Assembly (NCBI GenBank): GCA_020284085.1
Contig: JACEVL010000163.1
Coordinates: 1,832,761-1,896,760, forward strand
DNA from: Aporrectodea caliginosa
Lineage: Eukaryota; Annelida; Clitellata; Crassiclitellata; Lumbricidae
DNA: 64,000 nt
Reading direction: 5' to 3'
Numbering within the stretch: the first letter of the stretch is position 1; every line of letters begins with the position of its first letter. Shown in pieces: positions 54,456 through 64,000 of the stretch. The translations under genes and the position numbers were made by a program. The notes below the pieces were generated by a model. It made no database searches. It saw nothing but the letters and a program-made list of their open reading frames with translations, and was not told the origin of the DNA.

Positions 54456-54635
54456 GCAGCGAGTAACGTGGTCGGTTGAATGTCCTGGATTTCGGGGTTT
54501 TCAGCGTAGGTGAAATACAGAGTGCCATTCGTGATGTTTACTGGTCCGCTGTACTGGACCGTCACCAACAGATTTTGGTTGACGTAAGATTCGTTATCGA
54601 CCTGTGGACTTCGTATGACAATGGAATCGACCCGC
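54456..54635 (-). CDS. gene B exon: end of IPT1, start of IPT2
   Basis: Acceptor TTCTTAATCTCAG, donor GTAAGT, 180 bases. It enters with one base completing the Thr codon of the previous exon. Translation: RVDSIVIRSPQVDNESYVNQ, LLVTVQYSGPVNITNGTLYF, then TYAENPEIQDIQPTTLLA. The G-strand FTY..NP.I..I.PT marks the IPT1/IPT2 boundary. Two N-glycosylation motifs (NES, NIT). Ends with two bases of a split codon. Confidence 0.9.
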
Positions 54636-55530
54636 CTGAGATTAAGAACAATTGCCGACTTAGGGTCTATAAAGGCAGCAGATGCTGTTCAAGCGTGACT
54701 TGACTATAGACAAGGCATAATTTCGGGGTTTGTGAAGTTTAGAATTGAGACAAAAACGCACATAAAACTATCTGAATATTTACATAGAAACGCTCCAAAG
54801 CGTTGTGAACATAGCTGTCAAAGCAATCAGTAGTCAAGTTACAGGGCTAGGATCTTGACAAGAGGTAAATTACAGAATGTTTTAGAGTTTATAGGTCTTT
54901 ATTATTTGAAGCAACACAGTATATCCAGTGCTTTTTTTCTAGAAGAAAAGGTTCCGGAACTCAACAAATTCAAAACAATTATAGGGCATATTTTATGCTA
55001 ATATTTCTATTTCGTATATAACAATATCAATAAACACTTAACGCACTTAAATTAAATTAAAGTATCTAAATAATTTAAAATAATTTTTTATTAAAAATTT
55101 TAATTAGCCAAATTAGTTTTTAATGGCTGAAAAAAGGTCCCGGAACGCCGCTCCGGACCGCTCGTGCTGAAAAAAGCACTGAGTATATCTGTATACGCTT
55201 ACATACATATAATATATGTACGTAGGCCTACAGATATATACCGATTATATTCTGTGTTGCTTCAAATAATATTACGTTATAATGTAATTACAATAAGCTT
55301 ACTCATAGACCTAATATAAATTCTAGTGCATTCTGATGTAGTAGAATATTTTCACATAGGGGACACAGAAGCGCTTTAGAGATTTTAAGATCGTTCAAAG
55401 CTCAATTTTCATTTGCTCAGTGAATGATTGACACATAACTAGAAAATTATTGGCAAGCCTTAGTCGACGTGACACTTACCTAAAGAAGCCTTAACCATAA
55501 TATTTTGACTTCGCAAGTAATAATACTCAC
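54636..55530. other. gene B intron, no gene seen
   Basis: AT-rich. A GGTCCCGGAACGCCGCTCCGG-like GC patch near 55135 may be a MITE scrap. Confidence 0.5.
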
Positions 55531-55702
55531 GTCTCTTCCGGTATAACGAATCCGTAAAGTGTTTCCAGGTAATTGTTTGCGAAGAAAGCGCCAAGAGGTT
55601 CAAAAAGATTCATGTTCGTGCCATGGATCGTTAGGTTGGCTCCACCCGCCAGGATTCCAGAGGTTGGTGTAATTCCGGTCAGCCATGGCATAGTCTGTGT
55701 TT
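55531..55702 (-). CDS. gene B exon: start of IPT1
   Basis: Acceptor TTTTTTCAG, donor GTGAGT, 172 bases. The translation TMPWLTGITPTSGILAGGAN and LTIHGTNMNLFEPLGAFFAN is a clear IPT start. Split-codon phases (two bases in, two out) equal those of gene A 5665-5848, which is four codons longer. Confidence 0.9.
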
Positions 55703-56680
55703 CTGAAAAAAGGTTATTTTCTTTGAATGTGGTGATCTAAATCTTTGCTGAAATGTGAATGAATCTTGAGTCGCAATCGAACTGAGCAACTTCCATATAA
55801 GCTTAATAGACTACACGTGAAATTTGACAGTGTTCTTTGCAGCTATTTTACGCGCGTTATAGTTCATTGAGGGATTCCGTTACTGTAGTCATTTCAGTCC
55901 CCCTTGCCAGAAACGACAAACATCCACGGCTGATACTTAACACGCAATCAGAGTAACGGAGGCTAATGGTAGTGAAGCTGTGAAACTCCTGCTAAACAAG
56001 CAGCACCATAGAATATTGGAAGAGACCCCGGTTGTGCGATTAACAACCGCACGGAAGCTTCTGTGATGTTGAAAGAGGATGCAACACCAATATCCAAAAA
56101 CCAAATTCACAATAACTAAGCAGAAAGTAATTTCAGAATCTGTTGGGTGTTGGGTCACTTGGGTGACCAGACATTCTGGGAGGTTCACAATTTGTGTAAA
56201 CAAAGGTTCCAAGGGCGCTATGCAAATTGACTCCCGAGATCAAATCACCTAATTACGGCTGAGCCTTCATTCATGTAACTATTGTAAATTATTGACTGGG
56301 TTATAACTTGCTTACCGTGCATCTGTTTAAGACTCAGCTCAAAATGTCCTTTTTGGCCACATTGGGCTAACATTTCTTCTGGGAAAAGTATTTTCATGTA
56401 ACGCTGCGCTTAGACTGATCTAATATGTGACTGTTAATAATGCAATCTTAAACTCTGGTAAAAGAAAGGAGTTGACCCTGATATAGTTGGATATTTTTCC
56501 TTTTGGTATCACCTTCGTTGGCTGCCTTACACATTTTGCTTGATTGAACTATATTACTTGTTTCTATTGGTGTTCTACAAAAAGGCGTCAACTTCAAATT
56601 GAAAAATTACCAGGTCGTATACTGGCACGGTTTAGATAACGAGATCGAAGAAGTCATGAAAACGTGCAAAAGAGTTTGTG
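55703..56680. other. gene B intron, no gene seen
   Basis: No repeat or ORF that I can support. Confidence 0.5.
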
Positions 56681-57215
56681 AACCGACATGCATCAGCTAG
56701 GCTTATAGTCCTACTCCCTCGCTTTGTTCATATCTCCGCATGGGCTATGGGCCTATGCCTGAAGTCTTGCGCTGGCTTCCTATTGCTGCGCGTATCCAGT
56801 ATAAGATCGTCTTTCTGGTCTCCAAATTCCAGCCAGGCAGTGCCCCGAAATACCTCTCGGTTATCTGCGACCTCATGTCGCTATTTGTGGTCTTGAGATC
56901 GATTTGATCTCTTTGTTCCTGGATCAACACCGGGCGTTTGCTGTGACTGCATTTGGAATGACCTTCCCCTCACTAAGAGCTAAACTAATGACAAGCCTAA
57001 TCTCGACAATAAAGCAGACGATGCTAATAAGCAGACGAGAGGAAACTGTCTTACTGGAATGACCTTCCCCTCACTAAGGTCTAAACTAACGACTGGTTTT
57101 TCCTCATCGGTCTCTCGCTCTTTAAAGGTATTTCTCTTTCCTCGGGGCTTCCGTGCTGAGAGCGCCTCTGAATCCTTTTTTCTTCGAGAGGCGCTTTATA
57201 AATTATTAGTTACAC
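56681..57215 (+). mobile_element. L2-like LINE relic, partly duplicated
   Basis: The translation includes MPEVLRWLPIAARIQYKIVF and PGSAPKYLSVIC, interrupted by stops. The 3' end AGAGCGCCTCTGAATCC and GAGAGGCGCTTTATAAATTA lies near 57160-57200. The segment GGAATGACCTTCCCCTCACT occurs twice (56956 and 57056), either side of a copied piece of intron. Confidence 0.75.
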
Positions 57216-57316
57216 TACGATACAACACATGGCATTTCACCAGCTTGCATGAAGATAACTAATCTGGACAATAAAGCAGACGATGCTAATAAGCAGACGA
57301 GAGGAAACTGGCTTAC

Positions 57317-57460
57317 TTTCCTCGCAATACAGTCCAACGATTTCTTCACCGGGAATACTGGAGTCTGGACAAATACAATAGTAGCGCGCGAGGTCAGGTT
57401 GACTAACGCACGTACCGCCGTTGAAGCAGAGAGTCTCGGTCGATGCGCAATAGTCGATCG
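57317..57460 (-). CDS. gene B exon: EGF-like domain
   Basis: Acceptor CATTCAG, donor GTAAGC, 144 bases. Translation: IDYCASTETLCFNGGTCVSQ then ARYYCICPDSSIPGEEIVGL, YCEE. Six cysteines in EGF spacing. It leaves one base that joins AA of the IPT1 exon to make Lys. Homologous to gene A 6440-6577. Confidence 0.9.
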
Positions 57461-57570
57461 CTGAATGAAAATACACGATTTCAGTTACAATTAACAATAT
57501 TAACCTTATAACATAATTTTCTAAACTTGTTAGTGATAAACAGTAGTGTGGTGAAAAAAGTAATTCTGTT

Positions 57571-57702
57571 TAATAACTGTATTTAAACTTAAACTTTATT
57601 TTCTGAAATTAGGCTTTGCTTTACACTGAACTTTCTTGTAACTGTATTTAAACTTAAACTTTATTTTCTGAAATTAGGCTTTGCTTTACACTGAACTTTC
57701 TT
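57571..57702. repeat. ~64-bp tandem duplication in gene B intron
   Basis: TAACTGTATTTAAACTTAAA through TTACACTGAACTTTCTT occurs twice in direct tandem, virtually identical. Confidence 0.85.
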
Positions 57703-57970
57703 CGGTTCGAGCTTAAACTTTACCTCACCAATTCAAGTCCGTGTTTAACCGAGTCACGTTCAAATATCTAATTAGCCTATATATAAAGAATTAAATAGTT
57801 GGCGAAATAATTATATCCAAGAGTTATCCATCCTGAATATGTCATCACCATGATCACCGTTCGTTCACTACACAATCGTTTCTATTCCCCTCCCTCAGAA
57901 TACCCTCAGAGCCAAATCGGAATGCTCTCACGCGCGCACACGCACGCACGCACACATAATATAAACTTAC

Positions 57971-58090
57971 GGTCACACTGTTTTGACGAACTATTTGTGA
58001 ATCCCGGTTTGCAGTCGCAGCTGTAGTCGTTTACTAAGTCATTACACTTTCCGCCCGGTTTACATGGAAACGATTCGCATTCATTTATTT
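57971..58090 (-). CDS. gene B exon: calcium-binding EGF-like domain
   Basis: Acceptor AACTGCAG, donor GTAAGT, 120 bases. Translation: [20 protein letters not shown] then [19 protein letters not shown]. The INEC start and the C-N-D-x4-Y-S-C pattern fit a calcium-binding EGF with Asp hydroxylation. Phases match 57317-57460 and gene A 11228-11353. Confidence 0.9.
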
Positions 58091-58309
58091 CTGCAGTTAA
58101 ACAGTTTAATCAGATTAGTTACTAATTAATAAAAATTTTAATCGCTGTTCTATACATAAATCACGTTTGAAGGTCCGCCGCCTTTCACGGTCATAACTAA
58201 CTAGTAGACTAATTATAAATTCGCATACATGTAATTAATTGCGGCTGTCAAAACAGATTTTGTTAAAAGGATAATGAGAATTAAGACAAGACATTATAAG
58301 TCCATTTAC

Positions 58310-58342
58310 CTGCTAACGCTGGCAATGGTTTAGTCCTGCAAT
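58310..58342 (-). CDS. possible 33-base mini-exon of gene B
   Basis: GTTTCAG precedes and GTAAAT follows a 33-base stretch reading CRTKPLPALA, with split-codon phases (two in, one out) that would fit the EGF exon downstream. It lies next to the 3' end of a LINE. Supported only by splice signals and phase. Confidence 0.3.
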
Positions 58343-58351
58343 CTGAAACTT

Positions 58352-58860
58352 ATTATTATTATTATTATGCGCCGTAGCACAGCCGAGGCCGAAGGAAAGG
58401 GCGCTGTACATGAGTTCAACAAATCAATCACAGTCATATGATTGTTTGAACAGATAGGTCTTTAGCTTTGATTTAAATGTCTCCAGAAATGGCGCATTCT
58501 TTACATGGTCTGGAAGACTGTTCCATGCAGTAGGTCCTGCGACGGGAACAGTCGCCAAACCTCGTAGAAGACCGCGGGACCTGTATCAGATTTTTTATGA
58601 GGATCGTAGCCGACTTCTGTTCCGGTTATCTGCTACCCGAATGCAGAAGTCTGAGATGTGGTCTGGCATAGTCATTCCATGATTTGTAGGCTATCAAGCA
58701 CAGCTTGTAGGTGATCCGCTGGGGAACACGCAGCCAGTGTAGATTGTCGCGCAGCAGGTCTGTGACATGATCAGATGGTGTCCAGCCGTATATACACGTG
58801 CGGCAGAGTTAAGCACTGATTGTATCCAGTTTAGCTGACAAGTCGGCAGACCCGCCAGTA
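58352..58860 (-). mobile_element. LINE 3' half (right part at 61513-62090)
   Basis: Read on the minus strand, this continues the LINE interrupted by the insert at 58861-61512. It contains text for LHWLRVPQRITYKLCLIAYK, a GPTAWNSLPDHVKNAPFLET-like C-terminus, and GGCGCATAATAATAATAA as 3' end and tail. Stops and frameshifts are present. Confidence 0.75.
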
Positions 58861-59639
58861 GGGTGTCCCAAAAAGACAGAGACTCTTCAAAAGTTTGTAA
58901 ATCTTGATGGCCAACCTCTAGAAAGTTTCTACAGGACTAGTTATTATATTGTACGAAGTTACAGCGAATTAGATTAACATTTAGGCGTGGCTCAAGCGAC
59001 TCTAAGTTAAGCATTGTATAGCTGAATCATAAACATTAATTTACCATTGAGAAATTTAATCCTAGAGTATCTCAGGAACTAAAAGCAACCGAGATGTGAT
59101 TTTTGTGTCTATGACAGAGTTTTCCGGGAGAAGTTAAATATGCTATTTCTAATATTGTAGGACATTCAGACGACCTTCATTTCCAAGGTCATTTGACATC
59201 TATTGTCATAATATTTCGCTATCGGTGAAGGCTAAAAAAGTAAAAAGAAGGTGTCAGTCCAAGATAGGCCCCCTGGGCTCAAGGAAATAAAATAAAGTTA
59301 TAAACAACCTGGTATGACCATCGTATGACCATCGCATGACTTTGTAGTTCAAGGTCACTCGACCTGCTATGACTAATTTTTGGCCTCACTGGAACGACAA
59401 GTTATGTAAAAACATTCTGGCGTATATGATGTTTTTCAGAGTCTTGGATTCCAAAGAAGTATACTCAACAGAGTTATGATGAACATCATATGCTGAGTGC
59501 ATGACTGTAGTTCAGGGTCCATTGACCTGCAATGTTTAACCTTTGGTTCTCCGAAACTACAAGTATATATTTTTCTTGATGTCTAATAATTTTTATGATT
59601 TTAAGGGTCGCCAAAAAACTGCACACTCATTATAAGTTT

Positions 59640-59940
59640 CAATCGCTTTCCTCATTCTGCAGCTTCTCTCCACTCTTTCCTCTCTTTTTACCAGCATGAT
59701 CTCTTTGTCCCGCGAACTAGGACCACTTTGGCGCAAAGCTAGGTCATTTCTCACCATTGGGCCTGCCCTGTGGAATTCCCTCCCCTCCTCTCTACGCGTT
59801 TCCATTCCTTCTAGGTCTATTCCTACTTCTCTCTTTCTTCAAAAAACTATTTCTTCTCTCGGGGTACTCGCACTGGGAGCACTACTGCATAGTCACTGCT
59901 GTGAACGGCGCTATATAAGTAACTAATTACATTACTCTAC
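59640..59940 (+). mobile_element. LINE 3' fragment inside the nested element
   Basis: Encodes LWRKARSFLTIGPALWNSLP, SSLRVSIPSRSIPTSLFLQK and ends GAACGGCGCTATATAAGTAA, an L2-type terminus. Confidence 0.75.
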
Positions 59941-60686
59941 ATCTGAGCTTCAAGGTCACTTGAAGACTCGGCGTGGTTGCCCTTCGTTTCTCGGGAATTG
60001 CAAGCAATAGAATTTTTATTGTGGTTTATCTTCAGTAGAGGCATTAATTAAACACGAGATTTGTTATTGTACGCTGTGATTCACAGAAAATTGTTACAGG
60101 AAACTGTCTACGACTTTCCAAGGTCATATGAACTGTTACAAACCAATCAACGTGTTACTTGATATTATAGATCATGGAATGTAATTACCACAGAGTAGTA
60201 GGCATGTGTCTTCAGGATTTCTTGTAGCCAAAAATCTTACAGTTGACACCAAGATCACCTTTGTAAGACCTGTGTGTGACTACTGACTATGGATATATAT
60301 AAGGTCATTGGGAACGTCACGGTGATTGAGGTCACATGGTCTGTGAAATATAATTATCAAATTCCTCGTAGTCGATATCCCTAGTCTGCAGACACCGAGA
60401 TCTCCTTTCCAAGACTTCTGGCTTTGGAGATAGGAGCGGTTATTTCAAAAGTTGAGAGACATTATGTCGCATGTTATGGATGAAGAAACGGCTAAGGGGT
60501 TTCAAGAATATTTTATGCAAATCCTTCCTTCCCAAAACCATAACTTGATAGCTAAAAATAAACCTTTTAAGAACAACACGTTAAGAGGAACCATTGATCC
60601 AACGCTATGTCAACTGTGACGTCAAAGTTTGACGTCATGTCACATGGCGTCATGCAAGAGTAACCTTATGAAACAAAAACTGTGTT

Positions 60687-61400
60687 GTGAGCAAACATTT
60701 TCAAAAAGTTCCTCACAGACTATTGCATGGGGGGTATACGAAATTGGAAGAGGCTTTGGTTACGTCTTACGGCTTTGGTTACGTCAATTCGAGCATTATT
60801 TCCTTTTCCCTGCTGAAGAGGACAATAGTCAGCAGGGAAAACGAAATAATGCTCGAATTGTACAAATCACTGGTTAGGCCTAATTTGGAGTACTGTGTGC
60901 AAGTGTGGTGTCCTTACCTGAGACAGGATGTAGAAAAACTAGAGAAAATACAAAGGAGAGCAACGAAGATGATAAAGGGATTCGGCAACCTGGCATATGA
61001 AGAAAGACTGAGGAGATGCAAGCTGACAACATTAGAGAGAAGGAGAGATAGAGGAGACTTAATAGAGACATTCAAGATAGTGACAGGAAGAGACAAGATA
61101 CCAGCACAGAGGCTATTTAAATTCTCAGTTGATAAGAGAACTCGAGGACACAGATACAAGATCAATAAGGAAACAGCTGGGACAATAATGCAAAGATTCT
61201 TCAGTACAAGAGTAGTTAACAGTTGGAACAAGTTGGACGATGAAATTGTTGCTGCGGACTCGGTGATGGAATTCAAGAAGAGGCTCACTAAGATTGGATA
61301 TTAGGTCAAGATGCATTGGATAAGACTTGAGAGAGTGGCTCTGACACAGATGCAAGTCTTCTGAGCCACTATAAACCATGTTATGTTATGTTATGTTATG
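60687..61400 (+). mobile_element. CR1-type LINE 3' fragment with (ATGTT)n tail
   Basis: A 205-codon open frame (60687-61304) with LVRPNLEYCVQVWCPYLRQD, LEKIQRRATKMIKGFGNLAY, TTLERRRDRGDLIETFKIVT and VVNSWNKLDDEIV, a clear CR1-clade RT C-terminus. The 3' tail ATGTT repeats at 61378-61401. Its uninterrupted frame makes it younger than its surroundings. GGTTACGTCTTACGGCTTTG-like text is duplicated around 60757-60785. Confidence 0.85.
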
Positions 61401-61512
61401 TCTAAATGATCTTCAATCTTGCTGTAACTTTGCATTTTTTATCAGAATAGCCAAGAGAAACTTCTTAGAGGTTGGCCATTGAAATTTGAGAACTTTGGTT
61501 TTTCTGGGACAC

Positions 61513-62090
61513 CCTGCCCGCCAGTAGGCTGTTGCAGTAGTCAACCCTGGAGACAATGAAGCTGTTGACCAATATGACGGCGGTTGAGGTTGGAATGAAT
61601 CTGCGGATGGTTTTAATTCGACGCAGTTGGTAGAAACAACCTCGAAAGAGTTGACTCACATGGGCCGTCATGGTCATACAGCTGTCAAAGTGGACACCAA
61701 GGTTGCGGATGGTGTCAGCTGGGTGGACTTCAGCATCGCCAAGGTACTTCCGTCAAGTAGATGTTGACGCCTGAGGGTTGTGCACCATATAAACTCGGTC
61801 TTGGATGGATTGAGTTTGAGCCGGTTGGATGTCATCCACTCTGATATGCGCTCGATACACAGCTGGACTCTCTGTTTTAGCTCAGCTGTATGTGAAGGTT
61901 CACAGAAGAAGTAAAGCTGTGTATCGTCTGCATAGTAGTGGTGGAGGAGGCCATGTACTTCTATAATTCTCTCAACATCGGCCGTATATAGAACAAAGAG
62001 GAGAGGGCCAAGCACTGATCCTTGTGGAACACCGCAGGTGTCCAGCCTATGTGACGTCTCCTCCCCTGCCAAATGGACGGATTGTGTGCG
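61513..62090 (-). pseudogene. LINE reverse transcriptase, 3' portion, interrupted
   Basis: Minus-strand frame with GVPQGSVLGPLLFVLYTADV, LLHHYYADDTQLYFFCEPSH (YADD active site), MTSNRLKLNPSKTEFIWC, then in another frame GCFYQLRRIKTIRRFIPTST and SRVDYCNSLLAG, where the nested transposon cuts it. Jockey/CR1/L2-type RT. Continues at 58860. Confidence 0.88.
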
Positions 62091-62359
62091 TCCTTTTATG
62101 TAGTATTCAAGCCAACTGAGCGCTCTGTCCTAGATTCCGAATGAGTGCTGTTGCCTTTGAATCTGTCCAGTTTTATCTATGGCCCCTAACTGAACGGCTT
62201 GGTTAATTTGGTTATTTTCGCATAGGTTATCCGTTTAAAATAAGCCATCACCAAAATTTCCCGGTCATATTGCATTCTGTAGCCAAGCGCCTGATTAGAT
62301 GACGTAATCGTTTGATTTATGCTCTGACAGTCAACTGTGTGAAGCAGGTGTGTGTTTCT

Positions 62360-62570
62360 GAGGTCGGTAAATCTTTCAACTGCTCAAATACGGACTACGT
62401 CTAGCATACATGGTTCATTGGCCAGTTACGTGATACACAAAGGTTCTAAACTCAGACCAACACTTTCTCTTCGTATCTCAACTTCACTTCCTTCCTTCAA
62501 AGAGCGGCTCAAAACTCACTATTTCTCCTTGGCTTTTAAGGATTTAGAAATCTAATCGTAATCGTAATCT
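62360..62570 (+). mobile_element. LINE C-terminal fragment
   Basis: Encodes LRPTLSLRISTSLPSFKERL and KTHYFSLAFK, the end of an L2/CR1-type ORF2, followed by AATCGTAATCGTAATC. Confidence 0.65.
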
Positions 62571-62715
62571 CCAAACTTCTAAAGCGTCACTCGAAAGCCA
62601 AGCGCAGGGCACCAGCTTATTCACGAGCGCTCAGTGCATATTCATCTGGCGGCTGACTATCCGCGCCTCAGATTCACATTTCGGTGTGACCTTGCGCGCG
62701 TTACAAATTATTTAT

Positions 62716-62718
<3 letters not shown>

Positions 62719-62759
<41 letters not shown>
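62719..62759. repeat. (AAT)n microsatellite
   Basis: About 13 AAT units. Confidence 0.95.
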
Positions 62760-62859
62760 TAACGGCAATCGGCATCCATGCCATCCGATCGAGTTTCGAC
62801 CTCAATGCTACGGTCAGCAACTACAGCACTAGCAGTCTCATTTCGAATATATGGCTAAG

Positions 62860-63115
62860 TAAAGTAAGTTGATCTGTTCATATAGTGCGCTGGGTCTGTA
62901 CTCCGAAGGTTGCGGATTCGAGTCCGCTGAGTAGACTCCATGTAAAGAACCTCGACTAGTTGTTTGCGTACAGATGGTTCTGTCACCAAGCAGTATACGT
63001 TGGTAGCGGCGTAAGCTGGAAAATCATGCGATGCGCTGGCCCGTGTCCACGACCTTTTAGTTCATCCTTTGAAGGCTCACGGGAAGACAAACGGGAAATG
63101 ATAAAGAAATAAAGA
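62860..63115 (+). mobile_element. tRNA-related SINE-like element
   Basis: A B-box-like GGATTCGAGTCCGC at about 62915, preceded by ATAGTGCGCTGGGTCTGTAC as a degenerate A-box region. The body ends in AAAGAAATAAAGAAAGAAAT. Different family from the SINE at 23856. Only one copy is in the window. Confidence 0.5.
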
Positions 63116-63184
63116 AAGAAATCCGGTACAATCTAGATTGGCCCACGGCAACGTCCTGGGTTCTTTTTAATCCAAAATTTTCTG

Positions 63185-63590
63185 GATTACATGGTGCTGG
63201 GTGTATGTAGTCAACTCATACAAACGCCTACTCGATCAACCAACTGGCTTTCAGCAGAATTCATAATCAGATATAAACTGCTATGTCTGACATGTAAAAT
63301 TCTTACAACGATAACGCCTACATATCTTCAACCATTGTTATCTTGTTACTTCCCTTCCCGCAGCCTGCGATCTTTGGGCATGGGTCTATTGGTTGAGCCA
63401 CGATGCAGAACTGTCATGCATGACTCACGTGCATTCCATGTTCATGTCTCCCAAGGAATGGAACCGACTACCAACGTTTCTCCGATGTACGACTGAACTC
63501 TTGCTTCAAAACTCGCTAATCTCCCTAACTTCAGCAGATGGATGCACTGTACTTCACTAGACGACTGACTACCGTGCTTCAGAATTAACT
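63185..63590 (+). mobile_element. LINE C-terminal fragment
   Basis: Encodes SAEFIIRYKLLCLTCKILTT, TPTYLQPLLSCYFPSRSLRS and DSRAFHVHVSQGME, an RT C-terminal domain decayed by frameshift near its end. It immediately precedes (on the plus strand) the gene B NIDO-like exon. Confidence 0.7.
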
Positions 63591-63625
63591 GATAATTTTT
63601 TTGTTGAGACTATAATACAGCTTAC

Positions 63626-63829
63626 CTGTTCGAAAGTAGCATTGTAGATCGTACCGAAGTCATCAGTACTAATAAGGAAAGGTCTGTTATCACCATACGG
63701 TCCAAGAAATAACATTGCACCGCATAGATAGCCTACATATTTAATTAATTTCGCTTCATTGTACTCATTTGTAGACGTGGAGAGTCTTTCAAAATTAACT
63801 TGAGTGAAGTTTGTAACAATAATAATAAT
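63626..63829 (-). CDS. gene B exon: NIDO-like domain, N-terminal part
   Basis: The donor GTAAGC is clear. The 5' boundary (CTAAG at 63830-63831) is uncertain, but the frame is open across at least 66 codons. Translation: VTNFTQVNFERLSTSTNEYN, YVGYLCGAMLFLGPYGDNRP, FLISTDDFGTIYNATFEQ. The NRPFLISTDDFGTIY segment resembles the APFWADVD..GTVYY core of NIDO domains. Ends in phase 0, the entry phase of gene A exon 25128. The exons linking it to the EGF exons of gene B were not found between 58.3 and 63.6 kb, where LINEs and the nested element sit. Confidence 0.6.
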
Positions 63830-64000
63830 CTTAGCAACAACAACAGCAAAAAATGACTTCTCTAAATGCCAATACTTTTAAAGGTAAGTTTAGGCAATAA
63901 CTCATTCATACAAGAAACTACCAATAGTGTTCATCAAGGACGCGATTATGGGAACGCTACTACGCTGAAGCGAATGTACAGCAATCATTGCGCAGGACAA

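Larger units (their letters stand above)
58861..61512. mobile_element. DNA transposon with GGGTGTCCCA ends, nested in a LINE
   Basis: Left end GGGTGTCCCAAAAAGA, right end TTTTTCTGGGACACCCTG. The bordering LINE text CCCGCCAGTA is present on both sides (58850-58859 and 61515-61524), a target duplication of about 10 bases. No transposase ORF survives. It contains a series of diverged ~200-base repeats with CAAGGTCA-ATGACC text (59150-60400) and two LINE fragments. Confidence 0.7.

Noticed and set aside
54476..54703. 75-codon plus-strand ORF
   Set aside because: Shadow of the gene B IPT exon on the opposite strand.
62905..62950. tRNA gene around the GGATTCGAGTCC motif
   Set aside because: No matching acceptor stem or clear A box; more likely SINE-derived.

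Overview
The window looks like nuclear DNA of a deuterostome invertebrate, most probably an echinoderm. Three things point there: split genes with short in-phase exons and GT-AG introns, very dense microsatellites with many retroelement relics, and a complete Ty3/gypsy-type element with integrase upstream of reverse transcriptase (Gmr1-like), an arrangement known from deuterostome genomes. The short palindrome TAGGCCTA is scattered everywhere. There are no bacterial operons, CRISPR arrays or phage genes.

The host genes are two paralogous, multi-exon receptors on the minus strand, arranged head to tail. Gene B (exons between 63829 and 41237) encodes a NIDO-like segment, EGF-like repeats, three plexin/MET-type IPT domains with a furin-type RMKR site, one transmembrane helix and a ~165-residue cytoplasmic tail with tyrosine motifs but no kinase or GAP domain. 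Gene A (exons between 25326 and 5665) shows a NIDO-like segment, three EGF-like exons and the first IPT exon, and runs off the left edge. Splice phases agree from exon to exon within each gene, and homologous exons of A and B share phases.

The introns are crowded. 1-5.6 kb: a Ty3/gypsy element with an in-frame pol deletion, an extra downstream ORF and a second gag start. 6.6-7.2 kb: a small Tc1/mariner remnant. 8.2-10.3 kb: another retroelement remnant and an unassigned minus-strand ORF containing a 21-bp hairpin. 12.8-16.1 kb: a hAT-like MITE, a 1.2-kb terminal-inverted-repeat element and retroelement tails ending in AAT repeats. 16.8-23.6 kb: an apparently intact, very young Gmr1-like element with near-identical LTRs and a TTAGC target duplication. 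23.9-24.3 kb: a tRNA-derived SINE with an ATT tail.

Between the genes (25.3-41.2 kb) there are LINE 3' fragments, a second copy of the SINE, three head-to-tail retroelement tails and long trinucleotide tracts. In gene B, the last intron is almost filled by a ~6.8-kb, 37-bp-unit minisatellite (about 184 copies). Another intron begins with a ~1.5-kb, 22-bp-unit minisatellite right next to its splice donor. The 58.3-62.1 kb interval is a nested stack: LINE, inside it a DNA transposon, inside that further LINEs.

All calls rest on reading the sequence and on phase logic. No database search was possible, so family names are recognitions by motif and order.
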